Part shown: one piece after another, positions 8,466-16,893 of the stretch
Position numbering within the stretch: the stretch's first letter is position 1
Layout: every line of letters begins with the position of its first letter
From: Campylobacteraceae bacterium
Lineage (GTDB): Bacteria; Campylobacterota; Campylobacteria; Campylobacterales; Arcobacteraceae
Length of the DNA: 64,000 nucleotides
Reading direction: 5' to 3'
NCBI GenBank assembly: GCA_013373175.1
Contig: JABXII010000005.1
Span: forward strand, 62,001-126,000
Position numbers and translations under genes: made by a program
The notes under the pieces: model-generated
The model's database searches: none
The model's input: only the letters and a program-made list of their open reading frames with translations
What the model was told of the DNA's origin: nothing

Positions 8466-8768
8466 ATGGATATAAATACTAATTATGTAGATATTAATAC
8501 AATAAAAAAGAGTCCATCAGACAATTATAAAAATCTTGACTCATCAAAATTAGAAGATGAAAGCTTAAGAAAAGTAAGTAATGATTTTGAAGCTTTTTTT
8601 ATGAAGCAATTATTGGATGTCTCTTTAAAAGATAGTACTTTTGCTGGAGAAGGTAGTGGCTCAGATATTATTAAAGGCATGTATACAGATACTATTTCAA
8701 GACAGTCAGCAGGTACATTAGGAATAAGTGATATGTTATATAATTTTTTAAGTGAAAGAAAAAAATAA
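8466..8768 (+). CDS. flgJ: Flagellar rod-assembly protein FlgJ, rod-binding domain only
   Basis: This 100-residue protein covers only the FlgJ N-terminal rod-binding domain. Its signature NDFEAFFMKQLLDVSLKDS is at about residues 39-57, and GSDIIKGMYTDTISRQSA follows at 72-89. The peptidoglycan-hydrolase domain fused to FlgJ in gammaproteobacteria is absent, as in Campylobacter-type bacteria, where the hydrolase is a separate protein. It acts as a scaffold or cap during rod growth in the periplasm. It lies between motB and the FlgN-like gene with gaps of only a few bases. Confidence 0.85.
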   Translation: MDINTNYVDINTIKKSPSDNYKNLDSSKLEDESLRKVSNDFEAFFMKQLLDVSLKDSTFAGEGSGSDIIKGMYTDTISRQSAGTLGISDMLYNFLSERKK

Positions 8769-8777
8769 AGGCTTAAT

Positions 8778-9155
8778 ATGGTTAACTCAATTATAGATAA
8801 AATGTTACTTTTAATAAGAAAAATGGAAGACTATATTGCACAAGATATTGAAGATATAAAAAAAGCAAAACATGAAGAACTTCTTACAAGAAATAGTGAA
8901 AAAGAAGAAATGATTGAGAAGATAACATCATACAAGCAAGACTTAAATAATGCCCTAGTTCAAGAGATGGAAAATGGTGTTGATGTTAATATATATAGAG
9001 ACAAAGTAGATAGTCTAGAAGAAGAACTTAAAAGACTTTATGAAGCAAATAGAAAGTTAGCTTTAATAGTGAAACCTATTCAGCAAATGTATAAAGAAAT
9101 TGTTGATGAGATAACTGAATTAAACGGAGGACAAATGTTTGATGTTAAGGCTTAG
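8778..9155 (+). CDS. FlgN-like flagellar export chaperone
   Basis: This 125-residue, all-helical, strongly charged protein has two long coiled-coil stretches (about 1-55 and 65-115). It starts with IIDKMLLLIRKMEDYIAQDIEDIKK, the kind of N-terminus found in FlgN chaperones. FlgN binds the hook-filament junction proteins FlgK and FlgL in the cytoplasm before export. Its place after flgJ and before the FlgA-like gene fits, and flgL is in the same cluster. FlgN proteins diverge strongly in sequence, so the call rests on length, helical pattern and context. The last 17 bases overlap the next gene. Confidence 0.5.
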   Translation: MVNSIIDKMLLLIRKMEDYIAQDIEDIKKAKHEELLTRNSEKEEMIEKITSYKQDLNNALVQEMENGVDVNIYRDKVDSLEEELKRLYEANRKLALIVKPIQQMYKEIVDEITELNGGQMFDVKA

Positions 9156-9543
9156 TGGTCTTTTTATTTTACTAGCAATTCTTAGTTCTAAATTATTTGC
9201 AATAAATGTAATCATAGCAAAAGAGGATATCCATTTTAATAATTTTATTACTTTAGAAATGATTACAATGGGTAATGTTCAAAGTGTAAAAAGAAACTGT
9301 ATCCCTGCAACTATAGATGATTTTAAAGCAAAAAAAGTACAAGCAACTCATTATATGAAAAGAGGATATGTGCTTTGCAAAGATGATATTAAAGAGTTTA
9401 ATCAAAAGTCTGTTTTATTTGACTTTGGTGCAATAGAAATAGAAAAGAATGGCAGAATAATATTTGAAAATGATGATTATATAAGAATAAAAAAGAGTAA
9501 TGGTGATATTGAAAAAATTTATAAAGATGGAAGAATAAAATGA
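9139..9543 (+). CDS. Small SAF-domain, FlgA-like secreted protein
   Basis: This 134-residue protein has a signal peptide in residues 1-21 (LSGLFILLAILSSKLFA). The following part looks like an SAF domain as in FlgA, the periplasmic chaperone for P-ring assembly: VIIAKEDIHFNNFITLEMI, then MKRGYVLCKDDIKEF near residue 75. FlgA proteins are normally above 200 residues, so this is a reduced form with a short basic C-terminal extension. The start is TTG at 9139 or ATG at 9142; both follow GGAGG inside the end of the upstream gene. The stop TGA overlaps the flhF ATG. A function in ring assembly is likely but not proven. Confidence 0.5.
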   Translation: MMLRLSGLFILLAILSSKLFAINVIIAKEDIHFNNFITLEMITMGNVQSVKRNCIPATIDDFKAKKVQATHYMKRGYVLCKDDIKEFNQKSVLFDFGAIEIEKNGRIIFENDDYIRIKKSNGDIEKIYKDGRIK

Positions 9544-10694
9544 ATATGCTTTCGTTTTTAGGCGAAACTCCTACTGTAGCACTTAAAAATGCCCAAGCTG
9601 AATGTGGCGAAGAGGCTATTGTAATCTCTACTAAAAAAATATCTAGTGCAAAAGATGGCAATAAAGATATGTATGAAGTTATCGTTGCTTTAGAAGATGA
9701 TGATAAAGAGATAAAACATGCAAAAAAGATTTCAACATCTGCAAGTGAAAGTGACAAAAAAGATAAAAGATTTGAAGCTAAAGTTTATGATTTTAAAGAA
9801 GAAATTCTTAAAATGCAAGATGCAATTATGCAAGTACAAAAATCTCTTTGGAATCCAAAAAGTCAGTTGTATGATTTAACTATACCCTTAGAGTTTGTAG
9901 ATATGTATAATCTTTTTGAACAAAATGAATTTGATCAAGAAATGACGTATACAATTATGAAAAAAACTATTAAGCAATTGCCTGTTGCATTGAAAAATAA
10001 TCCAAAAAAAATCAATGATTTTTTCAAATTAGTACTTAGACGAATTATTCCAATAAAGCAAGAAATACCTTTAAGAAAACATCAAAGAAAAATAGTAATG
10101 ATGGTTGGTCCAACAGGTGTTGGAAAAACAACAACAATTGCAAAATTAGCAGCAAGGTATGCTTATAAATTAGGACAAAATTATAAAGTTGGAATAGTTA
10201 CTTTAGACTCATTTAGAGTAGGTGCAATAGAACAACTTCAAGCATATACAAATATTATGAGACTTCCTTTAGAAGTAGTTAAAAAACCTGAAGATTTAGT
10301 TGAAGCATTACTTAGATTAAAGGATTGTAACTATATTTTTATTGATACAGCAGGCTCTAGTCAATATGATGTTGATAAAATTGAAATGATAAATGAATAC
10401 CAAGAAAAAGTTCACGAATTACCTATAGAGAAAGTATTAGTACTTCCTGCAAATGTAAAACATAGTGATTTAGTTGATATTTATACAAATTACTCAAGAC
10501 TAAATATTGATTATTTAACTTTTACAAAGTTAGATGAAACAAGAAGTTTTGGTAATCTTATCTCTTTTTCTCATAAAACAAAAAAATCTATTACTTATTT
10601 TTCAATAGGACAAAATGTTCCCGATGATTTAATTGTTTCTGATTCATCTTATTTGATTGATTGTTTTATGAATAACGCTTGTACAAGGAGGTAG
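9540..10694 (+). CDS. flhF: Flagellar biosynthesis GTPase FlhF
   Basis: FlhF is an SRP-type GTPase that places the flagellum at the cell pole and promotes early motor assembly. The 384-residue protein has an N-terminal basic/B region (residues 1-100, starting MNMLSFLGETPTVALKNAQ) and a helical N domain. The G domain starts near 185 with P-loop GPTGVGKTTTIAKLA (190-204). It continues with LDSFRVGAIEQLQAY, DTAGSSQYD and FTKLDETRSFG, which are SRP-GTPase motifs. The start ATG overlaps the upstream stop (ATGA), and flhG follows after one base, the usual flhF-flhG pairing. Confidence 0.95.
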   Translation: MNMLSFLGETPTVALKNAQAECGEEAIVISTKKISSAKDGNKDMYEVIVALEDDDKEIKHAKKISTSASESDKKDKRFEAKVYDFKEEILKMQDAIMQVQKSLWNPKSQLYDLTIPLEFVDMYNLFEQNEFDQEMTYTIMKKTIKQLPVALKNNPKKINDFFKLVLRRIIPIKQEIPLRKHQRKIVMMVGPTGVGKTTTIAKLAARYAYKLGQNYKVGIVTLDSFRVGAIEQLQAYTNIMRLPLEVVKKPEDLVEALLRLKDCNYIFIDTAGSSQYDVDKIEMINEYQEKVHELPIEKVLVLPANVKHSDLVDIYTNYSRLNIDYLTFTKLDETRSFGNLISFSHKTKKSITYFSIGQNVPDDLIVSDSSYLIDCFMNNACTRR

Positions 10695-10695
10695 T

Positions 10696-11511
10696 TTGTT
10701 TAATTCTATCTCAGCACAAGCAAGCAAGCTTGTTAATTTAACAAAGAGTACCTCTGTTGTATCAAAAACAAAGCTCCTTACTATTACATCAGGAAAAGGT
10801 GGTGTTGGAAAATCTACGCTAACCGCAAATATGGCATATTTATTAGCAAGAAGAGGTTTTAAAGTTGCTGTAATTGATGCAGATATTGGCTTAGCAAATA
10901 TGCAAGTTTTATTTGATGTAAAACCACGATATTCTCTATTTGATTATATTGAAGGTAGAAATACTATTGAAGAAGTAATATCTCCTACTTCATATGAAAA
11001 CATTTCTTTGATTGCAGGGAAAAGTGGATATCAGTATTCAAGCTTAAAAGCTTCATTTATCTTAACAAGAATAGTAACTGATGTTAAATCTTTAAATAGT
11101 TTTGACTATATAATCATAGATACAGGCGCTGGATTAAATGAATATGTACAAGAGTTTTTATCTATTTCAGATAATATTTTAGCTTTAACAACTACTGATC
11201 CTTCAGCTTTGACTGATGTTTATGCACTAATAAAAATGTTAGCAAAAGATAAAGAAAAACTGTTGATTTGTTTTAATCATACAAAAAATTATAATATTGG
11301 CGAGACAATTTCCAAATCTTTAGTAAATTTAGCTAAAAAAAATAGGTTAAATTCAAATTTTATGGTAAAATATATAGGTAATGTGTCGACATCTACAAAT
11401 ATTTCAACAACATCAAGACTAAGAAAGTTATTCGTTCAAGAGTTCACAAATGATGAAATAACTTTACAATTACAAAAAATAATCGACATTTTACTAAAAG
11501 AGATTAAGTAA
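10696..11511 (+). CDS. flhG: Flagellar number regulator FlhG (MinD-like ATPase)
   Basis: This 271-residue ParA/MinD-family ATPase limits the number of polar flagella and works with FlhF. The deviant Walker A motif SGKGGVGKST is at residues 32-41, preceded by LLTIT. IDADIGLANMQVLFD follows at about 60-74, and DYIIIDTGAGL near 137-147 is Walker B. The C-terminus (LRKLFVQEFTNDEITLQLQKIIDILLKE) may serve as the membrane-targeting helix. The start is TTG, well supported by AAGGAGG four bases upstream, with no ATG nearby. In Campylobacter-type genomes flhG is often followed by the sigma-28 gene fliA; here it is followed by a small membrane protein. Confidence 0.93.
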   Translation: MFNSISAQASKLVNLTKSTSVVSKTKLLTITSGKGGVGKSTLTANMAYLLARRGFKVAVIDADIGLANMQVLFDVKPRYSLFDYIEGRNTIEEVISPTSYENISLIAGKSGYQYSSLKASFILTRIVTDVKSLNSFDYIIIDTGAGLNEYVQEFLSISDNILALTTTDPSALTDVYALIKMLAKDKEKLLICFNHTKNYNIGETISKSLVNLAKKNRLNSNFMVKYIGNVSTSTNISTTSRLRKLFVQEFTNDEITLQLQKIIDILLKEIK

Positions 11512-11570
11512 ATAGGGTAGTTTGTGCTAATAAGTAAGCATTTGGTATTTTTTATATTAGTAGGAAAAAT

Positions 11571-11900
11571 ATGGTTGTAGAAAGATTTTCTCAAAATCTT
11601 ATAAATAGTGGAATATTTAGACTGTACATAGCTACAGGATTTTTTGCAACACTAATTTTCTTCGTAATAAATGCTGATTTATTTACACCAATGGAAATGA
11701 TATTTGGAATAATGGGTGTAACTATTGTTTTAAAAGGTGTCACTAACATGATGCTATCATTAATTATTTTACTTTTTAATTTAGATAACAAAAGAGAAGA
11801 ATTAAAACATAAGTACAATGAAGATAAAATTGATGCTATGTTAGCTGAGCTAAGTGTTCAAGATGCACAAGAAAAAGTAGATAAAGCAACTTCAAAATAA
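11571..11900 (+). CDS. Small two-helix membrane protein, unknown function
   Basis: This 109-residue protein has two membrane segments, about 17-36 (LYIATGFFATLIFFVINADL) and 43-68 (IFGIMGVTIVLKGVTNMMLSLIILLF), followed by a charged cytoplasmic-type tail (75-109) rich in Lys, Glu and Asp. An AGGA ribosome site precedes the ATG. It follows flhG after a 59-base gap that includes a TATATT-type element, and precedes fliE by 14 bases. I do not recognise the family. It lies in a flagellar operon and could be an accessory membrane protein of the export apparatus or motor, which is inference from place only. Confidence 0.6.
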   Translation: MVVERFSQNLINSGIFRLYIATGFFATLIFFVINADLFTPMEMIFGIMGVTIVLKGVTNMMLSLIILLFNLDNKREELKHKYNEDKIDAMLAELSVQDAQEKVDKATSK

Positions 11901-11914
11901 ATAAGGAGAAGTAG

Positions 11915-12217
11915 ATGAATATTAATTCTATTACTGATTCAATTGGGTCAATTACTTCAAAACAAAATAATCAAGTAAATCAAAGTCAACAATCAGATTT
12001 AAGTTTTAAAGATATGCTTAAAGATGCTGTGAATGATGTAAATGATACACAAGTACAAGGGTATAATGCGATGGAAGGTATAGCAACTGGCAAAGTTAAG
12101 AACCTTCAAGAAGCAGTACAAAAAATTGAAGAAGCTGAGCTTTCTTTAAAACTTGGGCTTGAAGTTAAGAATAAAGCAATTAATGCTTATAGAGAAATTA
12201 TGAAGATGCCAGTTTAA
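11915..12217 (+). CDS. fliE: Flagellar basal-body protein FliE
   Basis: This 100-residue protein links the MS-ring/export gate to the rod. After a Gln/Asn-rich N-terminus the FliE signature covers residues 29-100: FKDMLKDAVNDVNDTQVQGYNAMEGIATGK, then LQEAVQKIEEAELSLKLGLEVKNKAINAYREIMKMPV. AAGGAG lies upstream of the ATG. flgC follows after 12 bases. The common order flgB-flgC-fliE is not kept, and flgB is not in the window. Confidence 0.92.
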   Translation: MNINSITDSIGSITSKQNNQVNQSQQSDLSFKDMLKDAVNDVNDTQVQGYNAMEGIATGKVKNLQEAVQKIEEAELSLKLGLEVKNKAINAYREIMKMPV

Positions 12218-12229
12218 TAGGGAGTAGTT

Positions 12230-12700
12230 ATGGGTTTTTTTGATGGATATGATATTGCTGTTTCTGGTATGAGTGCACAAAGAACAAGAGTTAATGTTAC
12301 AAGTGCAAATATTGCAAATGCAAAAACTACACATACAGAAGATGGTGGACCTTACAAAAGACAAAGTGTTGCCTTTCATGAAGTATTATTAAAGCAAAAT
12401 GAAAAAGCAACTAATGATATTAATGCGGACTTTAATAAAAAAGATAGTGATGAAAATCAATTATCTTTAAGAGGAGTAGGAGTAAAATCAATTGTAGAAG
12501 ATGATTCTGATCCTGTGATGAGATACGAACCATCGCATCCAGATGCAAATGATGAGGGTTATGTTGCTTATCCAAATATTAATCCTGTTATTGAAATGAT
12601 TAACTTATTGGAAGCTAGACGTTCTTATGAAGCAAATGTTACTGCATTTACTACACATAAGAATATTGATGTGAGAACATTAGATATCTTAAAAGCATAA
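12230..12700 (+). CDS. flgC: Flagellar basal-body rod protein FlgC
   Basis: This 156-residue proximal rod protein has an N-terminal rod motif GFFDGYDIAVSGMSAQRTRV followed by SANIANAKTT (about 25-34). The mid-part GGPYKRQSVAFHEVL and the C-terminal YEPSHPDANDEGYVAYPNIN, MINLLEARRSYEANVTAF and TLDILKA are highly characteristic of FlgC. FlgC is a substrate of the flagellar type III exporter. GGAG lies upstream of the start. fliK follows after three bases. Confidence 0.95.
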   Translation: MGFFDGYDIAVSGMSAQRTRVNVTSANIANAKTTHTEDGGPYKRQSVAFHEVLLKQNEKATNDINADFNKKDSDENQLSLRGVGVKSIVEDDSDPVMRYEPSHPDANDEGYVAYPNINPVIEMINLLEARRSYEANVTAFTTHKNIDVRTLDILKA

Positions 12701-12703
12701 TAA

Positions 12704-15079
12704 ATGAGTGAAGAAGTAAAATTTTTAAATCTTAGTAAAACTACTCAAGATACAAAAACTACTAGTACTAAAGCTATTACTGAGTCAAAGAAAGAAGGTA
12801 AATCTTTATTTGATACAATGGTAGATAGTTCAGCTAAGAAAATTAAAACTTCTTCAGAAGAAAAAACTATAGAATCAAAAAATACTGAGACTTTAAAAGA
12901 AGAACCAAAAGAAAAAACTTCAAAAGATATTGACACTAATAATTTAAAAAAAGAATCTTCAAGTACTAAAACAGAAGATAATACTGAACAAAATAGCGAA
13001 AATAAAAAAAATCAAAAACAAAATACTACTGAAAATAATACCGAAAATAAAAAAGAAACAAATAGTTCATCAACTTCTAAAAGTAGTGGCTCTTTGCTAG
13101 ATAGACTAGTTTTAGAAGCAAATAAAAAAATAAAAAAGAATAATTTAGAAAAAACTGATACTAAAGCTGAAACAAAAACTGATACTAAAACTGACAATGA
13201 AACAGATAAAAGAACTTTAAAAAATCAAGAGTCAAAAGAAGTAACACAAAAACAAAATTCATTGTTTGATGAAGTTTCTAAAGAAGAGAAAAAGACAGAT
13301 AAAAAAACTCAATCAGCAGATGGAAAAGATAGTAAAGAATCTTTAGAAACAAAAGAGGAAGTAAATAAAGATTCAAAATCAGCTAATGTAGATGAAAGTG
13401 ACAGTAAAGATAAAAAAGTAAATAATAGTGATGAAAAAGTAAAACAAACTCAACCTTCACTGATGGATGAGTTAATTAATAAAGCAAAAAAAGAGATAGA
13501 TGGTAAAGAAAAGCCTTCTAAGAAAGAAGATAAAAAAGAGTCTAAAGATAGTTTAGAAAAAGTAACAAAAAATAGTAAAAGTGAAGCTTCTTCAAGTGTA
13601 GAAAATAAAATTGAATTAAAAGAAAATGATAAAACTGAAGAAAGTAATATAAAAGATAAATCTAAAGCAGAAAAGAGCAGTGATTCAAAGGATATTACAA
13701 AAGAAGTTAATAAAGTAAAAAATACAGATGAAACTTCTGATGAATCAAAAATAGAACCTAAAAATATAAGTGATAATACCAAAAAGGTTGAAAATAAAGT
13801 TTCTGAAGTAAAAGAAGAAAAAGCAAACAAACCTTCTGTAGAAACAAAAGAAAATAAGAAAGAAGAAGTAGAAAAAATAGTTAATACTGATACTTCAAAA
13901 AAAGAAACTAGTGAGATAAAAGAAGAATCAAAAACTAAAATAAATGAGATAAAAGAAAGTATACCAAAAGAAGAGAAAACTTCTAGTTCTGAAAATATTA
14001 ATAAAAAAACTGAAACAAATAGTTCTACCTCTGAAGTTAAAAAAGAAGCAGGTAATTTATCAAAACTTGATAAAGAAGCTATTGTAAAAGATGAACAGAA
14101 AATTGAAGTAAAAAAAGATTCTTTAAAAGAGTCAACCCAAGATAATTCAAAAGAGACAAAACCTAAGTCTTTGATGGATGAACTTCTAAAAACAAATCAA
14201 CCCAAAACTATTTCAGTTGATGCTATGGAGACTGCAAACTCTAAAGCTAATAAAAATAATGATTTAGTAACAAACATTTATTTAGGTTCTCAAAAAAACT
14301 CAATTTACAATCAAATGTTATCAACAAAAAGTGAAGCAGTTAAAATTGTAAAAGAAGGGAAAAATGCAGAGGATATAAAAAAAGGTGCAGATAAGTTAGA
14401 GTTAAATCCTAAAGACTTAAGTGTTTCAAAAGAAGATGCAAAAATAGTAGAAACAAAACATGAATTCAATAAGCATATAGAACAAAAAGTTCAAAGAGAA
14501 AATATTGATAGAGTATTATTGGACCAAAACAGCAAAAAAAGTTCAGCTCAAAGTGAAGCAGTTTCTAAATCAAACTCTTCTTCTAATCAAGAAACAACTG
14601 TTAACTTAACAGTATCACCAAATACAGCTTTAACAATACAAAATAGAATTATTGGTGCACATCAACAAATGTCATCAATGATGTCAGATATAGCAAGAAA
14701 TATGTATGAAAACTATAAGCCACCTGTTACTGCATTTAGAATTAATCTATTCCCCGCTCAGTTAGGTCAAATTGCAATTTTAATGAAAAGTGATAGAGAT
14801 AGTGGAATTAGTATTTCAATGAATATGTCAAACTCTTCAACACTAGATGCTATTGTAGAAAACCAAGGTTCATTAAGAGAAGCTATTAATAGAAACTTTA
14901 ATAATCAAACAGATGTAAATTTTGAGTTTGGTATGCAAGGTGAAGGTCAAGATAATGCTTCATCTGGAAATAATAGTGAAGGTCAACATCAAGAAGCAGA
15001 GCAACATCACTCTTCATCAGATATTTTAGAAGCAGTTAATGATAATAAAAATGTTGCAGACGATTTAAATTATATGTAA
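12704..15079 (+). CDS. fliK: FliK-like hook-length control protein with a very long disordered region
   Basis: In this 791-residue protein, residues 1 to about 600 are almost entirely Lys, Glu, Ser, Thr, Asn and Asp, clearly disordered. The C-terminal globular part at about 670-750 fits the FliK C-terminal domain: FRINLFPAQLGQIAILMKSD, ISISMNMSNSSTLDAIVENQ, LREAINRNF. FliK is secreted and measures hook length, then switches exporter specificity through FlhB. The long linker would suit a ruler for an unusually large hook. Five copies of a short motif SL(F/L/M)D occur within the linker, at residues 34, 130, 186, 252 and 488. The stop codon is adjacent to the fliR start. Confidence 0.75.
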   Translation: MSEEVKFLNLSKTTQDTKTTSTKAITESKKEGKSLFDTMVDSSAKKIKTSSEEKTIESKNTETLKEEPKEKTSKDIDTNNLKKESSSTKTEDNTEQNSENKKNQKQNTTENNTENKKETNSSSTSKSSGSLLDRLVLEANKKIKKNNLEKTDTKAETKTDTKTDNETDKRTLKNQESKEVTQKQNSLFDEVSKEEKKTDKKTQSADGKDSKESLETKEEVNKDSKSANVDESDSKDKKVNNSDEKVKQTQPSLMDELINKAKKEIDGKEKPSKKEDKKESKDSLEKVTKNSKSEASSSVENKIELKENDKTEESNIKDKSKAEKSSDSKDITKEVNKVKNTDETSDESKIEPKNISDNTKKVENKVSEVKEEKANKPSVETKENKKEEVEKIVNTDTSKKETSEIKEESKTKINEIKESIPKEEKTSSSENINKKTETNSSTSEVKKEAGNLSKLDKEAIVKDEQKIEVKKDSLKESTQDNSKETKPKSLMDELLKTNQPKTISVDAMETANSKANKNNDLVTNIYLGSQKNSIYNQMLSTKSEAVKIVKEGKNAEDIKKGADKLELNPKDLSVSKEDAKIVETKHEFNKHIEQKVQRENIDRVLLDQNSKKSSAQSEAVSKSNSSSNQETTVNLTVSPNTALTIQNRIIGAHQQMSSMMSDIARNMYENYKPPVTAFRINLFPAQLGQIAILMKSDRDSGISISMNMSNSSTLDAIVENQGSLREAINRNFNNQTDVNFEFGMQGEGQDNASSGNNSEGQHQEAEQHHSSSDILEAVNDNKNVADDLNYM

Positions 15080-15832
15080 ATGGAACAACTTTTATCCTTT
15101 TTAAATGAAGAGTTACTTTTTAGCTCTTTACTACTTTTTGCAAGAATTTTAGCCTTCGTAGCTTTTATGCCTCCTGTTTTTGACCATAATTCAGTAAATC
15201 CTACAGTAAGAGTTTCAGTAGCTTTTTACTTAACAATCTTTCTATATCCACTTATAGAAGTAAAAGGTAACTTTACTCAAGATGCTTTTATCTTATCTTT
15301 AATATCAGAAATAACATTAGGTCTTGTAGCTTCTTTCTTTTTACATGTTATTTTTGCAGCAGTAAGAATTATTGGAGAGTTTGTTGAGTACGCAACAGCC
15401 TTATCTATGGCAAGTATGTTTGATGCTTCAAGTGGTACAAATACAGGTTTAGTAAATAGACTTTTATATTTAGTTGCATTAATGGTCTTTTTTCAAACAG
15501 GAATGTATGAGATAACTATTATAATGCTTGTAAAGAGTTTTTCTATGGTTCATTTAGGAATGTTTAATATTTTCTCATATGATGGAATACAAATTGCAAT
15601 AGATGAAGTACAAAGAATGTTCGCTTTTGCCTTTTCTTTTGCCTTACCTCTATTTTTTATTGGGTTTATTTTAGATATCTATTATGGATACGGAACAAAA
15701 TCTATGCCAGCTTTTTCTCCTTTTGTAATTACATTCCAGTTAAAATTTGCATTGATATTTATATTCTTAATTTTAGGTATGGAAGTCTTTACAGAGAATT
15801 TAACAGATTATATGATAAATAAGTTTGAGTAG
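15080..15832 (+). CDS. fliR: Flagellar export gate protein FliR
   Basis: This 250-residue integral membrane protein has about six hydrophobic segments and the FliR order: LLFARILAFVAFMPPVFDH near 20-38, LTIFLYPLIEVKG, the AAVRIIGEFVEYATALSMASMFD stretch near 95-115, and C-terminal SMPAFSPFVITFQLKFALIF. FliR with FliP and FliQ forms the export gate in the MS ring. There is no separate ribosome site; the ATG directly follows the fliK stop, which points to translational coupling. flhB follows after five bases. Confidence 0.93.
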   Translation: MEQLLSFLNEELLFSSLLLFARILAFVAFMPPVFDHNSVNPTVRVSVAFYLTIFLYPLIEVKGNFTQDAFILSLISEITLGLVASFFLHVIFAAVRIIGEFVEYATALSMASMFDASSGTNTGLVNRLLYLVALMVFFQTGMYEITIIMLVKSFSMVHLGMFNIFSYDGIQIAIDEVQRMFAFAFSFALPLFFIGFILDIYYGYGTKSMPAFSPFVITFQLKFALIFIFLILGMEVFTENLTDYMINKFE

Positions 15833-15837
15833 TTAAT

Positions 15838-16890
15838 ATGGCTGACGAAGAAGAAAAAACCGAAGAACCCACCCAGAAAAAAATAGACGATGCCAAAGAA
15901 AAGGGTAATGTCCCTAAATCAATGGAAGTAACAGGGGCTGCAGTATTACTTTTTGGGTCAATTTATTTATTATTCTTTTCTGGTTTTACTTTTGAATCAA
16001 TAAAAAAACTAATGATGTTTTCTTATAACTTTATTGGTGTAGAAATGAATTCAACAGTATTTTATTCTATTGTATATACCTTTGTGATGACGGCTGTAAA
16101 GGCACTTTTACCTATCTTTACAATAGTTGTTTTAGTAGCATTAGTCTCAAACTGGAGTCAATTTGGTTTTATAATAACTCCTTTAAAAATTGATTTACAG
16201 AAGTTAGATCCAATTAAAGGGATTAAGAATGTATTTGCATTAAAAAAAGCTTTAGAATCACTAAAATTAGCACTTAAATTATTCATAATTATTGTTGTGA
16301 TGTTTATAGTTTTAGCTTTAACTCACAAAGCATTTTTAGCAATGATGGATAAAGAGTTTTATGCAACATTTCATACTATAGTAAATTTGATTATTTATTT
16401 TTTAGCAGCAATTCTTCTAATTATAATAATTTTTGCTATAATAGACTTCTTTTTTACTAGACATTATTTTTTTAAATCTTTAAAAATGAGTAAACAAGAA
16501 ATTAAAGATGAGTTTAAAAATATGGAGGGGGATCCTCAAGTAAAAGGACGAATTCGTAAGATACAAATGCAAATGCATCAAAAAAGAATGATGAATGATG
16601 TTCCTGATGCAGATGTTGTAATTACAAATCCAACACATTATGCAGTAGCATTGAGATATGATAATACAAGAGATAATGCACCTAAAGTAGTAGCAAAAGG
16701 TATTGATTTTATTGCTTTAAAAATTAAAGATGTTGCAAGGGAAAATGATGTTCCTATTATAGAAAATCCTGCTCTTGCTAGGTCATTGTATTCTCAAATT
16801 GAAGTTGACCAAGAGATACCAGCAGAGTTTTATAAGGCTTTAGCTGAAATATTCTCATATGTATTTGAATTGAAAAAAAAGAAAAGGTAG
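15838..16890 (+). CDS. flhB: Flagellar export switch protein FlhB
   Basis: This 350-residue export protein has a charged N-terminus (EEEKTEEPTQKKIDDAKEKG), the FlhB/YscU signature. Four membrane segments lie between about 30 and 215. The cytoplasmic domain carries the autocleavage site NPTH at residues 264-267 (VVITNPTHYAVALRYD). Cleavage there lets FlhB change from hook to filament substrates in response to FliK, which is encoded two genes upstream. The downstream sequence AKGIDFIALKIKDVA and NPALARSLY is also family-typical. It is followed after three bases by the PflA-like gene. Confidence 0.95.
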   Translation: MADEEEKTEEPTQKKIDDAKEKGNVPKSMEVTGAAVLLFGSIYLLFFSGFTFESIKKLMMFSYNFIGVEMNSTVFYSIVYTFVMTAVKALLPIFTIVVLVALVSNWSQFGFIITPLKIDLQKLDPIKGIKNVFALKKALESLKLALKLFIIIVVMFIVLALTHKAFLAMMDKEFYATFHTIVNLIIYFLAAILLIIIIFAIIDFFFTRHYFFKSLKMSKQEIKDEFKNMEGDPQVKGRIRKIQMQMHQKRMMNDVPDADVVITNPTHYAVALRYDNTRDNAPKVVAKGIDFIALKIKDVARENDVPIIENPALARSLYSQIEVDQEIPAEFYKALAEIFSYVFELKKKKR

Positions 16891-16893
16891 TTT

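Noticed and set aside
9398-9757. Minus-strand frame of 119 codons across the FlgA-like/flhF junction
   Set aside because: It is antisense to two coupled genes with ATGA overlap; hydrophobic shadow composition.
13450-13830. Minus-strand frame of 126 codons inside fliK
   Set aside because: It is the complement of Lys/Glu/Ser-rich codons (giving Phe/Leu/Ser), with no ribosome site; several others in the same gene have the same composition.
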